DNA of 64,000 nt from Circinella minor. Lineage: Eukaryota > Mucoromycota > Mucoromycetes > Mucorales > Lichtheimiaceae. The notes beneath the pieces were generated by a model. It saw nothing but the letters and a program-made list of their open reading frames with translations. It had not been told where the DNA came from and ran no database searches. The position numbers and the translations under genes are program-made. Within the stretch, counting starts at the first letter, position 1. Each line of letters begins with the position of its first letter. The stretch is taken from assembly GCA_016758965.1 (NCBI GenBank), contig JAEPRB010000030.1:186001-250000 (forward strand), given 5' to 3'. Shown here piece by piece: positions 1-11,289 of this stretch.

Positions 1-1561
1 AATTACACGAAGATAATGTGTTTTGATCATAATCCAAATGTCCTTAAAGAAAGAACGAGACATAAGTTTACGGGCTTCTTGTGTCTTTTCAAATGTTTCA
101 GATTCAGGTACAACAAATCGGATAGCAACAGCTAATAATGCGAATACTGAACCAGCCCAAAACATAATACGCCATGTTGAACCTGTGATTTGTACAGCAT
201 AATTGACCAAGGTTGCTAACAAATAACCAGCCGCATAACCTGTTTTTTTTTTTTTATCAACCCAGTAAATACAATATACAAATTTTAATATTGAAATTGA
301 CATTACACAATCGTCTCTCCATCCTTCCAAAAAAAAAAAAAAAAAAAGGTTCTTTTTATACCTTCTTGATAAATGCCCGAGAATAAACCTCTTGCTTCCA
401 CTGGAAGAGATTCTAAAGCCAAACTAGCACCAAGACCCCATTCACCACCCATTGCAATTCCAAAGACAGCACGGAGACCAATAAAAGTTTGAAGATTAGG
501 TGCAAAACCACTTGCCATATTGATAACGGAAAACAAAACAATATCAATCATCAATGGCCATCGACGACCCCATTTATCAGCAGCCATACTATATAATAAA
601 TATTGTTTATTTTTTTTTTTTAAAAAAAAAAGGAGGGAAATAGTATTAGAGATGACATTTTCTTTTTCCCTTTTTCATATAATTTTTTTTTGCTTACCCG
701 AAAATCAAAGCACCGATAGATCTCAACATCTATTTTTTAAAGTTAAAAAGGGAAAAATTATTCATATATGGAAATGAATTCAACCGTTTACTAATCCCCC
801 CCCTCCTTCCCATTGGCATTTATTTTAGATACATAAAAAAAAAAGTTAACTTCAACTTACAAGAGTAGTTGTAATTGCAGCTATATAAAAAAAAAATTTC
901 ATATTAGTTTCTTCTAATTACAATTTTTTTTCCAAGATATTACGTTTTTAGGTTAACAAGGAAAAGAAAGCTTATACTTACAAGTTACATCAGATACCTC
1001 AACACCAAAATCCTCGGCTATTGTTACATGGAAACGGTTTTATTTTTGTTAGTAAGGTACATACTATTGAATGTTTGAACTTAAAAAGACTCAATAGGTT
1101 TTTTTTTTTTTTTTTGATCAGGAAAACTATTATATTTCATTTACCAATATATGTAGCTCCCAATGACACACAGAAGAAATCATATGCATCACATAACCAA
1201 CCAAGAAAAGCTATTTATTATTATATAAGATATTTTATTAGATAAATAAAGACTTATAGTCTGATATAATAATGATGTAACAAAAATAATTATTATTTTT
1301 ACCAGCTGTAAAAGTAAGACGTTGTTTATTATCCAACATGGTCAAAATCTTCCACATATTGGGTGGTTTTCCTTCAGGTTTTACCCAAATGGTTCCAAAA
1401 ACCTCTTTGAAATGTTTTTTTAACTTTCCAGAACGTTTTCCAGTTGTAGGAACAGTTACTACATTTTCATTATTATCCACAGATACTTTTTTAGGTTGTT
1501 CCGATGTAGTAGGTGGAGTAGTTGTGTTAACAATTTCCACTTCTTGTTTTTCTGTCGACAT
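1..1561 (-). CDS. JEN1-type monocarboxylate/H+ symporter (MFS), 5' part, truncated by window start
   Basis: Major facilitator superfamily transporter expected in the plasma membrane, importing lactate/pyruvate-type carboxylates with protons. Exons read on the minus strand: 1303-1561, 1145-1210, 982-1017, 861-880, 698-729, 362-588 and <1-239; phases agree at every junction. A hydrophilic N-terminus of about 80 residues (start MSTEKQEVEIV) is followed by the first membrane segment FLGWLCDAYDFF, then LMLRSIGALIFG, the MFS loop signature MAADKWGRRWPLMID, and IAMGGEWGLGASLALESLP with YQEGYAAGYLLA. These match yeast Jen1 blocks (FLGWAWDAFDFF, LMLRSVGALIFG, IADRYGRKWP, QQGYAVGYLLA). The diagnostic Jen motif in the seventh membrane segment would lie beyond the edge, so substrate is inferred. 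Two exons are only 20 and 32 nt. A decayed copy of the same gene lies at about 12570-13525 on the opposite strand. Confidence 0.88.
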
Positions 1562-4500
1562 AATAATTATATAGTTTGTATGAGAAAAGAAAGAAAGAAA
1601 AGAAATGCCAACAATTTTGTGTTCATGGATCCTCTTTTATTTATATTTATGCTTAATAAACAGTGATTAAAAAACATTCTTGTCCTTTCATAGTTAAAGT
1701 TACACAAGATCAAGAGGACGAAAAAAAAAATTGTACCAAAAAAAGGAAATAAGCAACATTTTTTAAACTATTCCTAATTTAGATAAAAAATATTTCTCTT
1801 ATCTTAATCATAACTCTTTTTTTCCCCACACAGTTTTTTTTTCTCATCAACTCTAAAAAGGGTTATGAAGAAAGAAAAAATATTTTCCCTTTTAGAATGA
1901 AAATAAGAATTATTCCCCTGTATTTTACACATTTGAAAAAAAAAAAGTACTCAAGACCTTAAACAGGGTATATATTCCACTTTTGTATTATAATTGATTC
2001 TCATACGTATGAGAAAATAACTAATCTCTTCTTCTTTTAACTTATGATTTTTTTATTATTACGTATTCCATCTTCATGAAACAAAAAAAAAATATTAAAG
2101 AAAAAAAAGTAACACTATATACTTTTCCCAGGACCCGCTTTTTCATGGCAACAAGCTCAGGATTTAAGTTAGTTATATTTTATTATGTTGTGACACTTTG
2201 TAACTGTTGAATTAAATACACTATACTTAAGCTAGCGCGGGATAAGCCGAATAAACAATGTTATACTGGTTTTTTTTTTCTTTTGCTTTTGTGATTCATG
2301 AGTGGTTGTCTTTTGAAATATTGAAAACAATTTTTTTTTTTAAATCAACCGAAACGTTCCAAGTTTTCTTTTACAAAATCATGATACCCTTTCTGTACCT
2401 TCACTTCGGTCAATTTTTTTTTTTAATTCCTTCAAACTAAACTGTAATTTTTTCTATAATAGGTTTGATTTATTCAAATCTTATGTTTCCTCCCGTTCAA
2501 TTGACATAATGTAAGTAAATAACGGACGATTTTTTTTTTTTTGTTTACAATATTCTTTCAACTTGGATACGTAAGTTTACTTTTCCCATCATTGATTTTT
2601 ATGAGAAAATGTAACGGGAATCCAATATCCATACAACGTTTACGAAAAAACAAAAACAAGGTTAAAATTTGTTCGGATGATGATACTACTACCTTTTTTT
2701 GTTATTGTTGTTCAACCATTATAATGATCTTCTATTCCATGTTTTTTTTTCCCATCCTGGTGGTTACTTTTACATAGCATGACTGATCTTTTCAAGTACA
2801 CTATATATATATATATATATATATATAGTAAAACTTACAATTGAATCTAACGTGATGTGATTTACTTTGTTTCTCTAAATGAAGTGAGGGTTATTATGAA
2901 AATTGATCACATGACAAAAATATAAACTTTATTTGTTATATAATAAAGTTTCTCATCAAAACTATTTCTTTTATAGATAACTATTTGACAGTGATACATT
3001 AACGAATAACTAATACAGTTATTATGATATGATAAATGCTTTTTTTTTGTTTGTTTGTTATTTTTTATTAGTGTGTTTTGTTTATAGGAATGATGCTTAT
3101 TGAATACAATAGCGTCATATTATTTATTAGCAAGTTAAAATAGAAGAAAAGAAGTTGTCCTTTGTTCTTTTATTTTGAAAAGAGAATACATTTGAAAGAA
3201 CATGGGTTATGAATATTACGTGTGAATAATACAAATTAAACTCAAGTTTATTACTCTTGAAAGCTTCATTATTTTTCTTATACATATTCATGTAACCCAA
3301 ACTAGGTGTTGTAAACTTGACAGAATACTTTTCATGAACAAAAATAAATAAACTACGTACTAATATTACATATGTATATGCATGCAAGCGTATTGAGCAC
3401 GTGTATTAATCAAGTCAAAAGCTAGAATTTTTTTGTTAATTATTATATGATTTTTTTTTCAACCTATTGTATATTTTATGTTCTGTATGCAAATTCGTTT
3501 TATCAAACATTTATTGGCCATAAAACGAAAGAGAAATAATGTTAACTTATTACTGTATATTTATGTAACAAACTAGCAACTAGAAAAATTCTCAAGAAAT
3601 ATTACCCTCATTATTACGTATGCCCGGTTTTCAATACAAGTTAATAAATAATGTATAGACCCAAAGTGGGGCATAATAACGAGAATACCATACTAGAATA
3701 CAGTGATCTTAGTCATCTTTCTTGCTTATCTTAAGTTACAACGCTCTACGTACGTAGTGACTTTATACATATTACATATGGACAGGGAAAAAAAAAAGTA
3801 CTCATCCATAGCAAAACAAAATCCTAGCCCTCATAATAGTAGACACAGTCATGTTCAAACCAGGTAAAATACTGAGCTTGGCAAAAAAAAAGTGCAACAT
3901 ATGATAATAGATGTTTTGTCTTTCGATAACAAAGACTAACATTCAGCAACAATGTAGTACCAAAAAAAAAAAATATACTACTTACGTACTTTTTTTTAAA
4001 AAAAATTCTGATCTTCCGTTTCTGTTTATTTTATTTCTTATAATGAAGAAACCATTTTTTTCATAGTAAATTTCATAATAACACTTGAATTAAACATTTA
4101 TCGAAACATATCATATAATTTGATATATCTATAATCTTTAAATTTCTTTTGTTGTCTAGTTTTATATACATAATAATGATAACTTATATAACCGGAAGCA
4201 TGATTACCCCACTTTTGATTTTTTCTGTGAAACCTACTAAAAAAAAAAAAAGAGATCAAATACCCGATTTAGTGTTACCTTTGGTTCAATCTAGCAAACC
4301 CTTAAATTGAATACACTAATATTTACAGCGGCGACTGCCGATAATTATTCATTAAAAAAAATACAATTGGATTCGAGTTCTACATTGTAACCTATGCTCA
4401 TTTTGGAACGGGGACTTTATACATAATAATGATCCCTGGTGGGAAAAAAACATTCACATGCCCCCACAATCACTCTCTCACTCTCTCTCTCTTTTTTTTT

Positions 4501-5282
4501 TTAGGAACACAAGTATCAAAGTTGGAAGATCTTTAACAAGTTATAATGACCAATAAGCAAAACCATTCGATGAACAATATTATGAATAATTTCATCAATA
4601 CATATATTATTATAATAACATTGATCATTGCTTTATATACTTTCTGTTCATCTATGGATGATTGATGGATAATGTTAGTTATACATTGGTTATTTTACAT
4701 TGTTACAGAATCGTATCGCCAAAATTATAATAAGTGGGTCTTGTGTAACTCTTCTTAATCAAATCAGTATTTTTTTCTCCTTTTTCTGGAAAAAAAAAAC
4801 AGACACGGTTAATTTGCATATGAGTCTCCTAAGAAATAGCTTATAATATATATTTGTTTCAATGAAGTAAATAAACGTCATTTGGAATTGGTAGAACGTA
4901 TCGTATTATAATATGTATATAATAAATCAACGACATTCTGAGAGTAAGCATTTATAGAAACGAGATAGCGTGAGAACTACTACAGTAACATGTTTTCGAT
5001 GTCATACAATGTCGACCGGAATTATTAGTCAATAAGTTCACAAATTGAAATATAAAGAGCAATCAATATCTATCTTACAATATGCAATATACAGTGTAAT
5101 ATTTTATTTTATTTTGTTCTTCTATTTCTTTTTTTTTTTTAAAAAAAAAGAAAAGGTCAACATCCATGTGATTATTGATTTATATTCCCTCCCTCCCTCT
5201 ACATAAGCCAATTTTTTTAAACCATGTAATTTTTTTTTTATTGATAAGGTATGAAGGTTATTGGGGTATGTTATTTTCTTTA
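1562..5282. other. AT-rich intergenic region, no gene recognised
   Basis: About 3.7 kb between the starts of the transporter gene and the end of the kaptin gene. It holds many A/T homopolymers, an (AT)n microsatellite at about 2803-2826, a CT-rich tract before a T run at about 4470-4500, and a T(12)A(9) palindrome at 5129-5149. Short open frames here have no codon bias, no family resemblance and no coherent splice signals. I see no tRNA or other RNA gene. Confidence 0.6.
2803..2826. repeat. (AT)n microsatellite
   Basis: Perfect alternation of T and A for about 24 bp in the spacer before the kaptin gene. Confidence 0.9.
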
Positions 5283-6022
5283 TTACGATTCAAATATGAT
5301 TGCTTTTTCTAATTCTTTTTGATGCTTATATTCTAGCATTAAGTCAAACATATGTCGTTTTCTAGCATCTACATGTTGAAGAACTTCAAGTAAACGTTCT
5401 CGTGCCTTTCTCATGTTTGGCTACATACAAAAAATTATAGAAAACAAAAAGATATATATATAATTTCTTTAGTATACAGATACAGTCTCTCTTTTTTTTT
5501 TTTTTTTTTTTTTTGCTCGTATCATCTTTAATAATTTTCTTTCTCTGCGTTTATTTATCTTTATTACCTGTAAAATATGTACACCATACATTGTTGTTAC
5601 GATTAGTTCATCTAAACCATCACGATTCAGGTCAAGATGAGATATTCGATAAATTGGATAAGAAAATTGTCGTCGCCAAAGTATATTATAGTCTTGTGTT
5701 CCAGCCACTAAAAAATAAAAACAATCCACATTCGTTAATTATTATTTTATAATAGATAATGGAGAACACTTTACTACTTGTTCTTAAACCAATCCATCTC
5801 TTTTTCTTATCTATCCATTTTTACCTTGTTTATATATAAGTACTTGACGTCCATAGGTACCGATTAAAATCTCATTCTCGCCATCCCAATCCACATCCAT
5901 CACATGGGAGCATAACACACTATCATAATTCCCGGATTGAGGTAATACACGACTTTTTTCTAAACCATTCTTTTTTATACACCTATAATTTTTTTTTATT
6001 ATAATATGAATTCACATACATG

Positions 6023-6056
<34 letters not shown>

Positions 6057-7713
6057 GACTTTCTTTCTCGTGATAATATGGAAGTTTTCCTTACTTGTAT
6101 ACTATTGCTAGTTCTATTGCACATGTTACAACAAGATGTAATACATCATCCTCATTTACTTTTTTTGATACTCTTGGTTGAAATATGAGTACTGATGTAA
6201 TTGGACTAAAAATTCGTGTGGTATAACTACTTAATTCGTGACCATCTGACAAAAAAAAAAAATAGCACTATTAGACTTGGATTTCAAATTTCGTGGCAGA
6301 CAATTTATACCTTTATCATAAAATGCAAGAATAATATCACCATCTTGTCCACCAGCACATATCACTTTCTCACCGTTAGGTTGATCGTATATATGCATAT
6401 AAAGAATCCTGTACTTATATGTCAGAAATCATTTCGTCATCGTATATATATATATATATATGAAGTAATATTATTAACAAACCTTATACGACGATCGTTG
6501 ATTCGATTGATGATAGGAAATACTGTTGCTAAATTGTTCGATTCTATAAATTGGTCCTTATCACTGTTTTCTTGAGTAAATACATGTATTTGTCCATCCA
6601 TTGCAGTTAATAAGAATATAGGTCCTTTTTGATGGTCATTCGTTCTATTTTTTTTAGATAAAATAAATAAAATCATTTTATGCAAAAATTTCTTACACCT
6701 CCGATTCTTCCATCGTTAATTTTTTTTTTTTTTTTACTTACTGAATATGACTAATTTGCATAGGTGCATTTGGTATTGTAATTATTTGGCTATGATCTAT
6801 TAACATTATTTATAGCTAATACTATTAGTACCTTCTTTGTATATATATATATATATATACATACTAGTCCAATGTTACCTTTAATATTTAAAAGTGTTTG
6901 TTCCAAAAAAGATGAAGATCCTTTAAATATTTGTAAATAATAATTAAATTCTTCATTAGCTTGTTTCTATTATTTAAATAGATATATTAATTTACTTGCT
7001 ATACATAATAATCAAAAAATATATACATATTCCCTAAAAAACAAAATCATATTTCCTTTTTCTTTTGTTCTTCGTTACCTCGGCAACTGCAATACAAAGA
7101 TAAATCTTTTCTTTTACTTCAACAGTATCCATGGCAATAATTTCAGTTTTTCCTGGTTCTAATCCTAAAGCGATATTTAACGAGTTCCAATATCCATCAC
7201 GCGAAATAAATGCTACAATCTCGGATGCAGAAGCTGATAATAAATGTCGTATGGGTGTTTTAACTAAAGTGATACATATATAATATATATATAAAAAAAA
7301 AACACTGTGTTATTTCCCCAGTAATTTTTTTTTTTTTTTTTTTTTTGGTATTTCTTTCTCTTTTCGAATGATATAAAATATATTTCAATTTATTTTTTAC
7401 GTGGTTCTTGATTATGAGTAGTAGTTTCAACTTGTAAAGGAAAAGAATTAAAACGATGAGAAGGAAATTCTGGTTGACGTTCAAGGCAAGTAGGTTGACG
7501 CGATTCAAGTAGGGCTAAACCATAAATGTTCCTTTTTTTATTTTTTTTTAAAAAAAAAAACGCAATTAAGTTTGTAAATGTTTGGCTCATATAAATTCAT
7601 TTATATAAATATATAATGTATATATTAATTTACGTTCTCTCATAACCGTAACGTGCATAATGGGTTTCTCGAAACAATTCATCTTCTGTGTTAACAATTT
7701 CTGGATCGTTCAT
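5283..7713 (-). CDS. KPTN: Kaptin homologue (KICSTOR complex subunit, actin-associated)
   Basis: Eleven exons (5283-5420, 5568-5707, 5825-5982, 6095-6245, 6311-6408, 6483-6644, 6742-6796, 6879-6966, 7079-7263, 7401-7531, 7634-7713) give 461 aa; human kaptin is 436. The N-terminus has NIYGLALLES, comparable with human NVYGLAGG. The centre has NYDSVLCSHVMDVDWDG plus ILIGTYGRQVLIY, comparable with human QFDSVLCSLVTDVDLDG and VLVATYGQELLCY. The C-terminal third has LWRRQFSYPIYRISHLDL and YGVHILQ, comparable with human LWQRSFSSPLLAMAHVDL and KGVHILQ. The last exon is a charged helix. In animals kaptin acts with ITFG2, KICS2 and SZT2 to tether GATOR1 to lysosomes in amino-acid control of TORC1, and it also binds actin; here the role is inferred. 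Introns carry poly-T/poly-A tracts. Start chosen at the only in-frame ATG that splices into the conserved block. Confidence 0.9.
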
Positions 7714-8330
7714 TTTTATAAGAAACAATATAAAAAAAAACTGAAGGCGGCCTGAAATTTATCTATGTTTGGCAGGATTTTGTGAAAAGAAAAAAAAAAG
7801 TCAGCTAGATCACCATTTAAGTGATTTAAAAGAGACTATACGCACATATTTTTATACTAGAGAAATATTCTGGAACTTTATTACAATGATATTTTTGGTA
7901 TTGTCAATCCTAATTTATATATCTGATAACTAATATTTGAAAAGGCGGTTAGTAGACGTGGTAGTGATATTAGCAACAATCAGAGAATTTAATTTACTAA
8001 GACTATCAATATATAATACTTGCTGCATTATTTATCTACCTAGTAAGATCTATTTTTGTAAATATACAAATAAATAAGATAATTGTAAAAGTATGGTTTA
8101 TTATTATATATACTTATATATACTAAACAGAATTAATGTAGAAGGGCGAGTATTTATATATAGAATGAAAAAGTGTAAGTTGTAGAATTTGAGATACGTA
8201 GGAATTATTGTAATAATCATCATTACGTACAAAAAAAGAAAAATAATTTTGCGTATTTCACGAACAATAGTTAATATATATAATAATAGTAATAACATTT
8301 AAATAATGCTTCCAGTTTCTTTTTTTTTTG
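7714..8330. other. Intergenic, AT-rich
   Basis: About 620 bp between the kaptin start and the stop of the small secreted peptide gene. It should contain the kaptin promoter and the 3' UTR of the peptide gene. Nothing else is recognised. Confidence 0.5.
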
Positions 8331-8537
8331 TTAATCGTGGTGATGAACTGAACATGTCAAAGAACTATCTATTTCGACTTTATAAGCTGTACAATGTGCG
8401 TTCTGCTGGTCTTGTTCACCTGGACCTTGATGTTCATCTGCTCTTCTTGATATGATAGGATGAGCGTTAACCAAAACTGTAAACAAAGAAATAATGAGAA
8501 CTGTAATAAACAAAGTACTCGAAGTAAAGGTATACAT
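8331..8537 (-). CDS. Small secreted two-cysteine peptide, 68 aa
   Basis: Single-exon ORF encoding a 68-residue protein. Residues 1-25 form a classic signal peptide (hydrophobic core FITVLIISLFTVLV, then VNA before HP). A dibasic RR at about residues 31-32 would suit a Kex2-like protease. The predicted mature part is hydrophilic, rich in Q, E, H and D, with only two cysteines in the arrangement C-TAY-KVE-IDSSL-TC, then a His-rich tail. The same pattern C-NI-KVE-PNGST-TC ends the peptide at 34151-34330, which also has a signal peptide, so the two look like diverged members of one family. I do not recognise a described family. A secreted effector, mating/signalling peptide or wall-associated peptide are all possible. 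Start is the first ATG, and it directly opens the signal peptide. Confidence 0.6.
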   Translation of the reverse strand: MYTFTSSTLFITVLIISLFTVLVNAHPIISRRADEHQGPGEQDQQNAHCTAYKVEIDSSLTCSVHHHD

Positions 8538-10007
8538 AATAATAGTGAATTACTCTTGTTGTAATGTATTGATCAAAATTAGAAATAGGTTGGTATTAAA
8601 TGAATAGACTCATAATATCACAAAAGAAAAAAAAATCATCGTTTTATAGATTAGCTTATTGGAAAGGGGAAAGAAAGCAGTGGAGGAGTTAATATTAAAG
8701 TTAACTAACATATATCTTATCATATCTACATTTATCTTTCTCCTCTTTTTTTTTTTTTACTAAGCCAAGGGGGTGGTTCATTTTTCTTATGATATTATAC
8801 TGTCATGCATTACTATATGAAATAGTTGACCCTTATTGTTTACTATTTTTTGTACTTTTGCTCCATTAAACGAATGATCTTTTTTCTCACTGTTGATGGC
8901 CGAGAATCATCATGTAACATAAATCATATTGGAAAAGGAGTCGCGCGAAAGTTATATCTTACTCCTTATTTCCCACTTATGTAGTAACTAAACGGTTTTT
9001 TCCGAGTTATTGGTTTATTTACATGTCCTAATCTTTTATATACAATAGTTTGATTTTCAAAAGAGTCATTATTTTTTTTTTCTTGAAGGCAAGATAAATA
9101 ATAATTTAGTAAAAGTCAAATCCAGTGATGCTGAAATATTAGAAAATTTTCTGTATAGATAATAAAAAAAAAGTAGCCCATGAACAGTGTGATAGTCTTA
9201 TTTTTAGTATGCTTACGTATAACAAGAAAAATACAAAAGTGTTTGGGGAATGAATAGTTAAAAATCACGTTGAATCTATAAATGGATAATAAACAAAAAT
9301 GTGCTTTTTTTTTTTTTGAAAAAAAAAAAAGATCTACCATCCGTAACAACTATGTATCACCTGAATAAAAACTTAAAGCAATAATGCATGGATTTTATTG
9401 ATCGCATTAACTCAAATATAGTTTCTAGTCGGAAGTTCTCGGTTCGTCAAAAAAAAAAAAAGACGCGAACCCTTTTTTTTATAGTTTTACGTATTTTACC
9501 AAAAGTCTTTTATGTATCGACTTTTACTAACACGAAAAATGGGAACTGAATGATAAAGACACATGCTTTCAGTATATTTCGGTGCTATACTCATATGAGT
9601 ATATAAAGTTATCTTTTACCATCATATTTTCAATATAAAAGGGTTGGTCTCTTTTTTTATCGTTTTCACTTATGTTGACTGTACGTAAGTTTTTTTTATT
9701 GAAAATATCAACCAATGAATAAAGTACATTTTATTAAAAAAAAAAAGAGATACGTAGTAAATTTCTTTTAATATGATTCCCTAACTACTATGTACCATGA
9801 TATTTATGTTTAATCATGTGAATGAAAAAGTATTCAAAAAAGTAACTGTCTATACATAAGGGGCGGGTGAAAAAGTTTTTTTTTTCTTTACTATCCTCAA
9901 TGATGATCATACAGGTTTTTTTTTGTATAATGAACCGAGGAAATGTAATTAGCTGATCTCATAACTATATCCCCGGGCCTTTTTGATACCAAAAAAATAT
10001 TATTATA
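8538..10007. other. Intergenic, AT-rich
   Basis: About 1.5 kb upstream of the secreted peptide gene. It contains a T-run/A-run near-palindrome at about 9306-9330 and scattered A/T homopolymers. No gene is supported. Confidence 0.5.
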
Positions 10008-10360
10008 CAGTCAACCCCCGATTTTTGCACACCTGAGATTCCCTAATTTTTTGTTGCAGAACCGAAGACTTGCAACAAGTGAGACTTGACATATAATTAA
10101 ACACAACATCTAATCGATTATTCTTTGGTAGCATTTGGGTATTTCCATATTTGGATTCGTAAGAATACTACGTATACATAATTATTAAATTATAGTATAG
10201 TTTACGTACTCCCGATTAGCGCAACTTGCCCAAAAACCTTGATGCAAGTTGCAAGTTGCAAGTTGCGGTTCCATTAAGTAATTTTAAACATTTCCAAAAA
10301 CCAATGGTGCAGAACCGGGAGATTTGCACAAGCGGGAGGTACAAAAGTGGGGGTTGACTG
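10008..10360. mobile_element. Pogo/Tigger-like MITE, copy 1
   Basis: Non-coding 353-bp element. It starts CAGTCAACCCCCGATTTTTG and ends with the inverted counterpart (GTGGGGGTTGACTG), flanked on both sides by TA (10006-10007 and 10361-10362). TA target duplication plus a CAGT-beginning terminal inverted repeat is typical of the pogo/Tigger branch of Tc1/mariner. The interior has GCAACTTGC-type repeats (GCAAGTT repeated in tandem near 10242-10265). It aligns along its whole length with the element at 12759-13103, so the two are members of one family mobilised in trans. No transposase ORF is inside. Confidence 0.85.
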
Positions 10361-10389
10361 TACCGGATTATTGTTCTATATTCTTGAAT

Positions 10390-11019
10390 TTATGGAAATT
10401 CAACCTCTGGTTTCACTGTTACGATTTCAAATTGACGTTGCCATTTTTTCAGCAATGGGGTAGGGTGTGAGTACTTCAAATTCTTGCTCTTTTCAAAGAA
10501 TATCGCCCGCCAGTTCAATGTTCTAAAAGATCCTTGCAGACTTTCAAGAGGGCAATAACCATCCGGCTGTAAACCACCACATGGATTATCCTTATAAGTT
10601 ATAAGAGTAAGGGCAATATTTACCCAGAATTCATCAAGTTCATCGAGAAACTAAGCAAAGGTTAAGAAGTTGTTAGTCTTCAAGATCAGAAATATTAAAA
10701 TAAAAAGAGCTTACATTAAATCCTTTCATCATGATGCCCTTGGCACATGTTTCTACATTATTATTATTATTGTTATTATCATTTACGCGTTTAACAAGAA
10801 TGCCGATTGCTTTAATGAATTCTCGTTCGGCTTGGGTTCTTTGATCAATAGTATAGTTTCCTGCACGAAAAAAAAAAAAATCCAATACAGGTTCTTCATT
10901 TTCGAAATTATTCTTGAGACATTCCACTGGATCCCTGTATATAAAAAAAATATCAATTAGAATTGGAATTGGATTACTATTATTACATTTCAAGCTATCT
11001 TTTACCATTTCTTTGTCAT
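10390..11019 (-). CDS. Orphan protein, 164 aa, three exons
   Basis: Exons 11006-11019, 10715-10934 and 10390-10650 join in phase (495 nt) into a 164-residue protein starting MTKKWDPVECLKNNFENEEP. The first coding exon is only 14 nt. Donors GTAAAAG and GTAAGC and acceptors ACAG and TTAG are all standard. The middle holds a charged helix (RTQAEREFIKAIGILVKRV), an Asn7 tract from a repeat, and a poly-T-encoded FFFF. The C-terminal exon (FLDELDEFWVNIALTL, then a CGGLQPDGYCPLESL turn and KKWQRQFEIV) is well structured without low complexity. No domain is recognised. It might be a fragment of a larger repeated family, but the clean frame argues for a real or recently functional gene. It lies 30 bp from MITE copy 1, and a degenerate tandem repeat starts just upstream of its ATG. 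Confidence 0.5.
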
Positions 11020-11029
11020 ATTGAAAAAT

Positions 11030-11285
11030 AAAAAGTTTCTTTAAAGTAAGCGTCGCGTTGAAAAATGTGTTTAAAGTAATTGTTAAATGTTGAGAAAAGT
11101 GTTTATAGTAATTGTGTATTTGAAAAAAAAAGTGTTTAAAGAAGTAATAGTTGTGTTAAAAAATGTTAATGTTAAGTTAAAAAAAGTTTCTTTAAAGTAA
11201 TTATTGTGTTTATAATAATAGTTTTGTTAAAATAAAGTAAATGTTGTGATTCTAATAATAGTTGTGTAAAAAACAAGTTTACAGT
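11030..11285. repeat. Degenerate minisatellite upstream of the orphan gene
   Basis: About 250 bp built from imperfect copies of GTTTAAAGTAATTGTTGTGTT-type units separated by A-runs (visible as GTTTAAAGTAA, GTTTATAGTAA, GTTTAAAGAAG, TTCTTTAAAGTAA). Unit spacing is roughly 30-45 nt. It sits immediately 5' of the orphan gene and may form part of its promoter region. Confidence 0.6.
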
Positions 11286-11289
11286 TATT

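Noticed and set aside
303..587. 94-aa minus-strand ORF as a complete protein
   Set aside because: It is one exon of the JEN1-type transporter plus read-through of the adjacent intron (poly-F and KDGETIV tail), not a separate gene.
5469..5729. 86-aa minus-strand ORF as an independent gene
   Set aside because: It is kaptin exon 10 with intron read-through (poly-K) on one side.
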